This document shows positions 1-5,229 of a stretch of DNA of 5,236 nucleotides, in pieces. This DNA comes from Clostridiales bacterium. Its GTDB lineage: Bacteria; Bacillota; Clostridia; Oscillospirales; Oscillospiraceae. Both the position numbers and the translations under genes were made by a program. The DNA is taken from NCBI GenBank assembly GCA_012516225.1, contig JAAYWX010000202.1:1-5236 (forward strand), given 5' to 3'. Position 1 is the first letter of the stretch, and each line of letters starts with the position of its first letter. The notes beneath the pieces were generated by a model. The model did no database searches, had not been told where the DNA came from, and saw only the letters and a program-made list of their open reading frames with translations.

Positions 1-1853
1 AGAGCCATTTCAAACTTTTCCTTTTCGTCAAGCCCGTATATATCAAACGGTACGGTAGAGGAAGGCGTTTCATCAGGAAATGTTTCCATGAAATATTCAC
101 CAAGATAATTTTGAATTTCTTTTTCTCCTATGAGGCTTTCCTCATGCGTGCTTATTATGCCTTCAAGAAGATTCTGCAGTTCGCGGATATTTCCCGGCCA
201 CGAATATTTTCCGAGAAAATCCATAGCACCCTTGGTAAGGTGAACATCCGGTTTACCCATTCTGGCGCAGAGCTTTTTAATAAAGTAATCTGCAAAAAGA
301 TTGACATCGTTCCCACGGTTTCTGAGAGGCGGAATGTTTATCCTGATAATGCTGAGACGGTAGAACAAATCCTCACGGAACAACTTTTGTTCTATAAGCT
401 CTTTCAGGTTTTTGTTTGTTGCCGCTATAATGCGCACATCGACTTCAATCAGATTGTTGCCGCCGACTTTTCGGAAGTTTTTTTCCTCAAGGACACGCAG
501 AAGAACCGACTGAACTTCAAGGGGCATATCCCCGATTTCATCCAAAAACAGTGTGCCGTGATTTGCAAGCTCAAATTTTCCTATGGAACCTTCACGTTTT
601 GCTCCGGTAAAAGCGCCGCTTTCGTAGCCGAACAGCTCGCTGGCTATCAGCTCCTTTGAAAATGCGGCACAGTTGATTGCAACAAAAGGCTTATGGCTGC
701 GCTTGCTGCTGTTGTGTATGGCTTGGGCGAAAACGTCCTTACCGACGCCGGTTTCGCCCTGAATCAGAATATTGCTGTCAGACTGGGCGGCGATTTTGCT
801 GCGTTTTATGGTTTCAAGCATTATTTCATTTTCTCCGATAATGTCGCCAAACGTATAGCGAGCATTATTATCCGAATATTTCGGAGAGAATTTGTTCATT
901 TTGTTATTTGAGGTGAAGAAAATAGTAATGCCGTCCGGATGGAATTTATTCTGCTTATATGTAGCGGTCGTCATATTGACATATACTTTGCCGCCGCTGA
1001 CTGAGAGCGGAATTACTTTGTCTGTAACACATCTTTTGCTTTCTATTATGTTCCAAAACTCCCTGTTGTCGGGCGGAGGCGGTATCAGTTCTTCAAGTGC
1101 AAGGTGGTAAGTGTCAGGCTTTTTTATACCGAGTATTTTAAAAACTTGGTCGTTTATAAGCACGACCTCATTCCTGCCCTTGCCGGGCCTTAAAAATATT
1201 GAACCGGACTCCTCATCGCTGCTTGTAAACATATCAATGCATTGAAACAGAAAAATATCAAGCTCAATCGTTCTTGCAACCGTGATGGCAACAGAAAGAA
1301 GATGCGGGTCACTTTTTTCGTGCGGGATGGCAAGGACTATGCTGCCGTAAATATCGTTTTCGTTCAGGCATATCGGTGCAAAGTAGTATGAACCGTCAAC
1401 AAGAAAGCGTGAATAGTTATATGAACCAAGAAGTTCAACCGCTCGTTTGTTCTGCATGCCAAGAGAAAAGGGGTTTGTACCGATGCTTTCTTCAGACCAC
1501 TTTGTACCGCTTTTAATACCGCACTGGGTAAGCCAGTCGGTCTCTCCAATTTTTCCATAAATACGAATAAGTATGACGTCCCGAGTGAAAAGAAGAACTC
1601 TGAGGTCGTTGTCGGCGCAGTTTTCAATGAGATGATTTATGGCCCAGTCGGAACAGATTAAAAGACGCTTGAAAACTTTTTTAGTCCTTTCAAGTTCGCT
1701 TTGGGTAAGTTCTTTCGGCATAGCCGTTGTATAGTCGATGTTTTTGGTGTTGCTGCGCTCCCATGAGTCCTGTATGTTCTCACTTGGGTAATCAACGCGG
1801 TTCAGTCCCTCATGAAGGTTTACCCAGTTTTCAATATTTTGCTGTTTTTGCAT
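1..1853 (-). CDS. Sigma-54-dependent activator, AcoR-type (GAF-PAS-AAA+), 3' end outside window
   Basis: Reading the minus strand gives 617 uninterrupted codons from ATG at 1853-1851 to the window edge. The start is supported by AAAGGAA (1862-1868), 8 bases upstream. Residues about 70-205 resemble the AcoR-family GAF sensor: GTNPFSLG at 125-132, then a Y-F-A-P-I segment near 157-161. Residues about 215-305 look like a weak PAS-type domain. A sigma-54-interaction AAA+ domain follows (about 333-565): Walker A GETGVGKD 366-373, the sigma-54-contacting GAFTGA loop 413-418, Walker B LFLDEIGD ending near 442, the arginine-finger segment FREDLFYRLS from 492, and WPGNIREL from 552. The ATPase therefore looks active. 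The expected C-terminal Fis-type helix-turn-helix lies beyond position 1. Family members sense a small molecule through the N-terminal half and remodel sigma-54 RNA polymerase from an upstream site. The divergent dehydrogenase-transketolase operon is the obvious candidate target, but that is inference; the effector is unknown. Confidence 0.93.
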   Translation of the reverse strand, partial: MQKQQNIENWVNLHEGLNRVDYPSENIQDSWERSNTKNIDYTTAMPKELTQSELERTKKVFKRLLICSDWAINHLIENCADNDLRVLLFTRDVILIRIYGKIGETDWLTQCGIKSGTKWSEESIGTNPFSLGMQNKRAVELLGSYNYSRFLVDGSYYFAPICLNENDIYGSIVLAIPHEKSDPHLLSVAITVARTIELDIFLFQCIDMFTSSDEESGSIFLRPGKGRNEVVLINDQVFKILGIKKPDTYHLALEELIPPPPDNREFWNIIESKRCVTDKVIPLSVSGGKVYVNMTTATYKQNKFHPDGITIFFTSNNKMNKFSPKYSDNNARYTFGDIIGENEIMLETIKRSKIAAQSDSNILIQGETGVGKDVFAQAIHNSSKRSHKPFVAINCAAFSKELIASELFGYESGAFTGAKREGSIGKFELANHGTLFLDEIGDMPLEVQSVLLRVLEEKNFRKVGGNNLIEVDVRIIAATNKNLKELIEQKLFREDLFYRLSIIRINIPPLRNRGNDVNLFADYFIKKLCARMGKPDVHLTKGAMDFLGKYSWPGNIRELQNLLEGIISTHEESLIGEKEIQNYLGEYFMETFPDETPSSTVPFDIYGLDEKEKFEMA

Positions 1854-1928
1854 GAAAACCGTTCCTTTCGACAATATGGCAGAATAAATGGGAAAATAAG
1901 TAATCAAACAGACGGACATAGTTCTCTT

Positions 1929-1968
1929 TGACACAAAGTTTCTGTAAAATGTATAGAAATTTGTGTCA
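1929..1968. promoter_or_regulatory. Long imperfect palindrome, candidate regulator-binding site
   Basis: TGACACAAA at 1929-1937 is perfectly mirrored by TTTGTGTCA at 1960-1968. Allowing one extra base in the left arm, the symmetry extends to TGACACAAAGTTTCT (1929-1943) against AGAAATTTGTGTCA (1955-1968), with 11 bases between. The two TTGTGTCA cores lie 32 bp apart, about three helical turns. Enhancer-binding activators of the AcoR/DhaR kind commonly bind inverted repeats roughly 80-200 bp upstream of their target start site. This palindrome is about 170 bp before the dehydrogenase ATG and overlaps the regulator's own likely start site. The repeat is seen directly; its assignment as the operator is inference. 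Confidence 0.55.
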
Positions 1969-2000
1969 TATTATTGTATCACAAATATATCATTGTATCA
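1961..2000 (+). repeat. Three direct copies of TTGTRTCA
   Basis: TTGTGTCA at 1961-1968 is followed by TTGTATCA at 1974-1981 and again at 1993-2000. The last two share the longer ATTGTATCA (1973-1981 and 1992-2000), 19 bases apart. A fourth, inverted copy (TGACACAA) is at 1929-1936. Two of these copies supply the -10 and -35 hexamers of the proposed minus-strand promoter, which may explain part of the repetition. Alternatively they are clustered half-sites for the regulator. Confidence 0.5.
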
Positions 2001-2001
2001 A
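1973..2001 (-). promoter_or_regulatory. Candidate sigma-70-type promoter for the regulator gene
   Basis: On the minus strand TTGATA (plus positions 1996-2001) and TACAAT (1973-1978) are separated by exactly 17 bases. Each matches its consensus hexamer at 5 of 6 positions. Transcription would start near 1966 and give a leader of about 110 bases before the regulator ATG. The start would fall inside the right arm of the 1929-1968 palindrome, which would allow autoregulation. Position and spacing fit well, but the region is AT-rich and chance matches are possible. Confidence 0.5.
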
Positions 2002-2065
2002 GCCTGCATTTGGTTAAAATAATACAATATATGTATTCCGCCTTGACTCTGCAGGCAGCTTGATA
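1996..2065. repeat. Interrupted inverted repeat (TATCAAGC-CTGCA)
   Basis: The left arm TATCAAGCCTGCA (1996-2008) is matched on the opposite strand by positions 2050-2065, which read TATCAAGC, then an extra TGC, then CTGCA. All 13 arm bases agree apart from this 3-base insertion. The arms bracket 41 bases (2009-2049) that include the AT-rich palindrome AATACA-ATATA-TGTATT at 2021-2037. The structure sits between the two candidate promoters. It could be a paired operator or a DNA-looping element; no function is shown by the sequence alone. Confidence 0.45.
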
Positions 2066-2071
2066 TATTCT
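2043..2071 (+). promoter_or_regulatory. Candidate promoter for the dehydrogenase-transketolase operon
   Basis: TTGACT (2043-2048, 5 of 6 to consensus) is followed after 17 bases by TATTCT (2066-2071, 4 of 6). An overlapping TATATT at 2064-2069 is a better hexamer but at only 15-base spacing. The start would be near 2078, giving a leader of about 43 bases. A second possibility on this strand is TTGACA at 1928-1933 with TATAGA at 1952-1957 (18-base spacing), which lies inside the large palindrome. No -24/-12 site with the required GG-N10-GC spacing was found. Confidence 0.35.
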
Positions 2072-2080
2072 AAAGAATAT
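2065..2080. promoter_or_regulatory. Small palindrome over the candidate -10 region
   Basis: ATATTCT (2065-2071) and AGAATAT (2074-2080) are perfect 7-bp arms separated by two A residues. The element covers the proposed -10 hexamer and start site of the dehydrogenase operon, the usual place for a repressor operator. AT-rich composition makes a chance palindrome more likely than for GC-rich sequence. Confidence 0.35.
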
Positions 2081-2120
2081 TGGAAGAAATTGCGGCTAAA
2101 CAGCTTTTGGGGAGATTTGA

Positions 2121-3080
2121 ATGAAAATAGTGATATTGGAAGGACACGCCGTAAATCCGGGCGATTTATCATGGGACGTATTTAAACAATTCGGAGATGT
2201 TGAAGTGTATGACCGTACACCGCCGGAACTTGTTGCGGAACGTATAGTTGACGCGGAAATCGTCCTGATTAACAAAATTGAATTCGGCGCTGAGCTGATG
2301 GACAGATGTCCTAAGCTGAAATATATAGGGGAGCTTGCCACCGGCTATAATAACATTGATGTTGAGGCGGCAGGCAAGAGAGGTATAACGGTCTGTAATA
2401 TTCCGGCATACAGCACCCCCTCCGTCGTGCAGCATACATTCGCCCTCCTGCTTGAACTGTGTATGCGGACAGGACTTCACAGTCAAGGCGTTATGGACGG
2501 GAAATGGAGCAGAAATCCGGATTTCTGCTATTGGGAAACACCTCTTATGGAGCTTTCGGGCAAAACTATGGGCATAATAGGGTTCGGGCAGATCGGCAAG
2601 GCAGTTGCCAAAACGGCTGTCTGCTTTGGGATGAATGTGCTCGCCTGCGCCGCACATCCGAGAACGGAATCCGGGATTGAAGGCGTTTCCATGTCTTCAT
2701 TTGACGAATTGTTAAGAAATTCGGATGTAGTGAGTCTGCACTGTCCGCTGACAGCGGAAAATAAAGGCCTTTTCTGTGCCGATACGATTTCCAAAATGCA
2801 GGATGGAGCGATACTGATAAATACGGCTCGTGGAGGCTTAGTTGTCGAACAGGACGTTGCCGATGCGCTTAAAAGCGGAAAGCTCGGCGGATTTGCGGCA
2901 GACGTGCTTTCAAAGGAACCTCCGGTTGACGGGAGTCCGCTTTTCAGCGCGCCCAACTGCGTGATTACGCCTCATATTGCATGGGCGCCAATAGAAAGCC
3001 GCAGAAGACTTGTTGATATTGCCACAGAAAATGTCCGTGCTTTTTTGAACGGGCATCCGCAAAATAAAGTAAACAAATAA
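2121..3080 (+). CDS. D-2-hydroxyacid dehydrogenase, glycerate dehydrogenase/hydroxypyruvate reductase type
   Basis: This 319-residue cytosolic oxidoreductase has the normal length for the D-isomer-specific 2-hydroxyacid dehydrogenase family, which interconverts 2-keto acids and D-2-hydroxyacids with NAD(P). The substrate-domain block LATGYNNIDVEAAGKRGITV (72-91) followed by PAYSTPSV is typical of glycerate dehydrogenase/hydroxypyruvate reductase members. The Rossmann glycine motif GFGQIG is at 154-159. The catalytic triad is intact: Arg237 (NTARGG), Glu266 (SKEPP) and His285 (TPHIAWAP). The end of the second Rossmann strand reads ACAAHPR (175-181), without the usual acidic residue, so NADPH preference is possible. 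The start has GGGGAG (2109-2114) 6 bases upstream. It is the first gene of the operon; the first transketolase gene begins 16 bases after its stop. Hydroxypyruvate or glyoxylate are the most likely substrates, but another 2-keto acid cannot be excluded. Confidence 0.9.
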   Translation: MKIVILEGHAVNPGDLSWDVFKQFGDVEVYDRTPPELVAERIVDAEIVLINKIEFGAELMDRCPKLKYIGELATGYNNIDVEAAGKRGITVCNIPAYSTPSVVQHTFALLLELCMRTGLHSQGVMDGKWSRNPDFCYWETPLMELSGKTMGIIGFGQIGKAVAKTAVCFGMNVLACAAHPRTESGIEGVSMSSFDELLRNSDVVSLHCPLTAENKGLFCADTISKMQDGAILINTARGGLVVEQDVADALKSGKLGGFAADVLSKEPPVDGSPLFSAPNCVITPHIAWAPIESRRRLVDIATENVRAFLNGHPQNKVNK

Positions 3081-3096
3081 ACGGAGGAAAAGAAAA

Positions 3097-3927
3097 ATGC
3101 CTTTAACCAAAGAGCGCGAGGCGGAACTCAGCGAGCTTTGCCGGGAATTCCGCATTGACGTGCTGAAAGCCATACATGGCATCCAGTCCGGACATCCGGG
3201 CGGGTCTTTGTCTGTATGCGAAATCCTTACTCTGCTTTATCAGGAAATTATGAATGTCAGCGCCGATAAGGCAGACGACCCTGACCGCGACAGGCTGGTG
3301 CTTTGCAAAGGGCACGCTGCACCTATGCTGTACCGCAATCTTATCGAGAAGGGTTTTCTCCCTAAAGACAGCATGATGACACTTCGGCGTATCAACAGTC
3401 AGCTCCAAGGGCATCCGTCTATCCATACGCCCGGAGTTGAGATGCCTTCCGGACCTCTCGGAATCGGTCTTTCCGCGGCGCAGGGGATGGCAATTGGACT
3501 AAAACTGAACGGCAGTCCGGCAAGGGTTTACGCTGTTTTAGGCGACGGCGAACTTGACGAGGGAGCTGTTTGGGAAGCGGCTATGTCGGCTCCGAAGTTT
3601 AAGCTTTCAAATCTTACTGCAGTTGTAGATTTCAACAAGGTGCAGCTTGACGGAACGACGGAAGAAGTTATGCCAATCCGGGACATTGAAGGGAAGTGGC
3701 GTTCTTTCGGCTGGAATGTACTGCGCTGTGACGGACATAGCTTGTCCGGCTTGTACGATGCCTTTTCCACCGCAAAAAATTATATGGACGGACCAAGCGT
3801 TATAATAGCGGATACGGTAAAAGGCAAGGGAGTATCGTTTATGGAAGGAAAGGCGGCGTGGCATGGCAAGCCGCTTTCGGATGAAGATCTTGCCAAAGCA
3901 GTCGCGGAGCTTGGGGGTGTAAACTAA
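3097..3927 (+). CDS. Transketolase N-terminal subunit (thiamine diphosphate-binding half)
   Basis: This 276-residue protein is the usual size for the N-terminal half of a split transketolase, as found in many Firmicutes. It binds the diphosphate and metal of thiamine diphosphate and needs the downstream gene product for activity. Visible family residues are GHPGG (32-36, His33), KGHA (71-74, His73), QGHP (104-107, His106), PSGPLGIGLS (117-126), the cofactor motif GDGELDEG (149-156) ending at Asn180 (DFNK), DGH (212-214), KGKG (242-245) and WHGK (255-258). The cofactor- and substrate-facing histidines expected in this half therefore all appear present. GGAGG at 3083-3087, 9 bases before the ATG, is an excellent ribosome binding site. 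The gene ends in TAATG, overlapping the next gene by one base and implying coupled translation. Canonical family role: two-carbon ketol transfer between sugars in the non-oxidative pentose phosphate pathway. A specialised sugar or 2-keto-acid role is possible given the neighbours. Confidence 0.93.
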   Translation: MPLTKEREAELSELCREFRIDVLKAIHGIQSGHPGGSLSVCEILTLLYQEIMNVSADKADDPDRDRLVLCKGHAAPMLYRNLIEKGFLPKDSMMTLRRINSQLQGHPSIHTPGVEMPSGPLGIGLSAAQGMAIGLKLNGSPARVYAVLGDGELDEGAVWEAAMSAPKFKLSNLTAVVDFNKVQLDGTTEEVMPIRDIEGKWRSFGWNVLRCDGHSLSGLYDAFSTAKNYMDGPSVIIADTVKGKGVSFMEGKAAWHGKPLSDEDLAKAVAELGGVN

Positions 3928-4865
3928 TGGCAAAGGCTATAAGAGAAGTCTACGGTTTCGTTTTGGCGGAACTTGGAGATAAAAACAAGGATATAGTGGT
4001 GCTTGACGCTGACCTTTCCGGTTCTACAAAGAGCGGGATATTCGGAAAAGCGTACCCTGAGCGTTTCTTCAACATGGGAATAGCGGAAAGCAATATGGTT
4101 GCGACAGCGGCGGGACTCTCGACAATCGGCAAAATTCCCTTTGTAAATACCTTTACTGTATTTCTTACAACTTTAGGACTGATTTCCGCTCGTGCCCAGG
4201 TATGCTACGGCAACTTGAACGTTAAGTTCGGCGGCGCTTACTGCGGAATGTCGGACGCTTTTGACGGCAGCTCTCATCATGCGACCGAAGATATAGCGGT
4301 TATGCGCAGTCTTCCTAATATGACAGTCATTGTTCCGTCCGATGCGGCAAGTACGCGCTGGGCAACAGAGTTTGCGGCAGAGCATAAGGGACCCGTTTAT
4401 CTGCGCCTGTCGCGCGATGTCTATCCTGACCTTTATAATGAAGACATGAATTTTGAATGCGGGAGAGGCGCTATTGTGCGCGACGGCAGGGACGTTACGG
4501 TTATAGCCTGCGGACTTCTCGTCCACAAGGCAATGGAGGCCGCGGAAACACTTGAGAAAAAGGGAATTTCCGTCCGCGTTGTAGATATGTACAGCATAAA
4601 ACCGATTGATAAAGAACTGATTTTGCAGTGCGCAAAGGAAACGGGAGCTATAGTGACTGCTGAAGAGCATAACATATACGGCGGACTTGGCGGAGCGGTT
4701 TCCGAAGTTCTTGCATGGGGAGCAGCAGGAGTACCGACTGAATTTGTCGGAATAAAAGATACCTTTACCGAAAGTGGACCATATGAACAGCTTCTTTCAA
4801 AGTACGGAGTTGATGCCTGCGGAGTTATGGAAAGCATTGAAAAAGTGCTGGCAAGGAAAAAATAG
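3927..4865 (+). CDS. Transketolase C-terminal subunit (pyrimidine-binding half)
   Basis: This 312-residue protein is the usual size for the C-terminal half of a split transketolase. Residues about 1-165 form the pyrimidine-binding domain, with the cofactor-activating glutamate Glu54 in MGIAES (50-55), LDADLSGST (26-34), DGSSHH (113-118) and LSR (161-163, Arg163). Residues about 185-305 form the C-terminal domain, including VVDMYSIKPID (218-228) and EEHNIYGGLGG (246-256). It should pair with the preceding subunit to form the active site. By memory alignment to yeast transketolase, the substrate-phosphate histidine (His469 there) corresponds to Tyr105, while Arg6 and Arg163 match Arg359 and Arg528. 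A changed substrate preference is therefore possible. The start overlaps the previous stop by one base (TAATG), with a G-rich stretch (3913-3917) inside the upstream gene as a modest ribosome binding site. It is the last gene of the operon. Confidence 0.93.
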   Translation: MAKAIREVYGFVLAELGDKNKDIVVLDADLSGSTKSGIFGKAYPERFFNMGIAESNMVATAAGLSTIGKIPFVNTFTVFLTTLGLISARAQVCYGNLNVKFGGAYCGMSDAFDGSSHHATEDIAVMRSLPNMTVIVPSDAASTRWATEFAAEHKGPVYLRLSRDVYPDLYNEDMNFECGRGAIVRDGRDVTVIACGLLVHKAMEAAETLEKKGISVRVVDMYSIKPIDKELILQCAKETGAIVTAEEHNIYGGLGGAVSEVLAWGAAGVPTEFVGIKDTFTESGPYEQLLSKYGVDACGVMESIEKVLARKK

Positions 4866-4876
4866 GACAAGATTGA

Positions 4877-4906
4877 GGGCGGCTTAAGCAATGCTGAATG
4901 CCGCCC
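4877..4906 (+). terminator. GC-rich hairpin after the transketolase operon, probable terminator without a T-run
   Basis: GGGCGGC (4877-4883) pairs perfectly with GCCGCCC (4900-4906). The 16-base interior can pair further (TT with AA, AGC with GCT around an AAT loop). It starts 11 bases past the transketolase stop codon, the expected place for a terminator. However, the sequence after the stem (CGGCTTGGAAATAAA) has no run of T residues, so it may be a weak or factor-dependent terminator, or a 3'-end stabilising hairpin. Confidence 0.5.
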
Positions 4907-4957
4907 GGCTTGGAAATAAAATGTTAAAGAAATATAGAAAAATGTAAAAAATAAGTA

Positions 4958-4986
4958 TTGACACACAAAAGCATGTTTAGTATAAT
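4958..4986 (+). promoter_or_regulatory. Perfect-consensus sigma-70 promoter for the tRNA genes
   Basis: TTGACA (4958-4963) and TATAAT (4981-4986) are both exact consensus hexamers at the ideal 17-base spacing. An A-rich stretch at 4929-4955 lies just upstream and could act as an UP element. Transcription would start near 4992-4994, about 25 bases before tRNA-Met. Strong constitutive promoters of this kind are typical of stable RNA genes. Confidence 0.92.
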
Positions 4987-5018
4987 ATCACTTGCCTGTT
5001 CGACAGAAACAGAGACAT

Positions 5019-5095
5019 GGCGGCGTAGCTCAGTTGGCCAGAGCATTCGGTTCATACCCGAAGTGTCACCGGTTCGAATCCAGTCGCCGCTACCA
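5019..5095 (+). tRNA. trnM: tRNA-Met (anticodon CAU), elongator type
   Basis: The 77-base gene folds as a standard cloverleaf with an encoded CCA. The acceptor stem is GGCGGCG/CGCCGCT with a terminal G-U pair. The D-stem is GCTC/GAGC. The anticodon stem TTCGG/CCGAA carries loop TTCATAC with anticodon CAT at 5053-5055, and the T-loop is TTCGAAT. It lacks the three G-C pairs in the anticodon stem and the unpaired first acceptor position that mark initiator tRNA. The opening GGCGGCGTAGCTCAG and the loop closely resemble the Bacillus subtilis elongator tRNA-Met, not the CAU-reading tRNA-Ile. The T-stem ACCGG/CCAGT contains one C-A mismatch at its middle pair. Confidence 0.95.
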
Positions 5096-5099
5096 TAGA

Positions 5100-5119
5100 G
5101 GGAGCGCAAAAGTGCTCCC
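5100..5119 (+). other. Hairpin between tRNA-Met and tRNA-Glu
   Basis: GGGAGCGC (5100-5107) and GTGCTCCC (5112-5119) form an 8-bp stem with one G-U pair around an AAAA loop. It starts five bases after the CCA of tRNA-Met and ends seven bases before tRNA-Glu. No T-run follows, so it is more likely a processing or spacer hairpin in the joint transcript than an efficient terminator. Confidence 0.6.
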
Positions 5120-5126
5120 GGAATAA

Positions 5127-5201
5127 GGCCCGTTGGTCAAGTGGTTAAGACACCGCCCTTTCACGGCGGTAACATGGGTTCGAATCCCGTACGGGTCACC
5201 A
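5127..5201 (+). tRNA. trnE: tRNA-Glu (anticodon UUC)
   Basis: The 75-base gene folds as a cloverleaf with an encoded CCA. The acceptor stem is GGCCCGT/ACGGGTC with one G-U pair. The D-stem is GTC/GAC. The anticodon stem CCGCC/GGCGG carries loop CTTTCAC with anticodon TTC at 5160-5162. The T-arm is ATGGG-TTCGAAT-CCCGT, with a four-base variable loop. No promoter is visible in the 31-base gap after tRNA-Met, so it is probably transcribed from the 4958 promoter. Confidence 0.96.
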
Positions 5202-5208
5202 CGGTTTT

Positions 5209-5229
5209 GGGGAGCGGCAGAGGCTCCCC
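5209..5229 (+). terminator. Hairpin after tRNA-Glu, possible terminator
   Basis: GGGGAGC (5209-5215) pairs with GCTCCCC (5223-5229) around a seven-base loop, followed by TTTA. The short T-run makes it a weak candidate for an intrinsic terminator. Its stem is very similar to that of the hairpin after tRNA-Met. The window ends seven bases later, so whether more tRNA genes follow cannot be seen. Confidence 0.45.

Noticed and set aside
111..1110. Plus-strand reading frames at 111-659, 693-911 and 892-1110
   Set aside because: They are antisense to the regulator, whose minus-strand translation shows continuous AAA+ motifs; the plus-strand products resemble no family.
1877..1892. TGGCAGAATAAATGGG as a sigma-54 promoter
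   Set aside because: The -24 half is good, but the -12 half has GG instead of GC, and it lies about 230 bp from the operon start codon.
1929..2000. CRISPR-like array
   Set aside because: The repeats are only 8-9 bases with spacings of 13 and 19, far too short for CRISPR repeats and spacers.
2081..2093. TGGAAGAAATTGC as a sigma-54 promoter
   Set aside because: The GG and GC elements are separated by 8 bases instead of 10, a change that normally abolishes sigma-54 recognition.
1854..2120. Thiamine diphosphate riboswitch upstream of the transketolase operon
   Set aside because: I could not find the conserved CTGAGA and ACCTGA-type blocks; the leader is AT-rich and repeat-based instead.
2169..2657. 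Minus-strand reading frame of 162 codons
   Set aside because: It is antisense to the dehydrogenase, whose plus-strand product is clearly a known family with an intact triad.
4173..4966. Minus-strand reading frames at 4173-4670 and 4433-4966
   Set aside because: They are shadows of the C-terminal transketolase gene, with no recognisable protein family.
4924..5109. Minus-strand reading frame of 61 codons across the tRNA-Met gene
   Set aside because: It is the antisense of the tRNA and its promoter, a common spurious call. It has no family similarity I recognise, and the tRNA explains the sequence.
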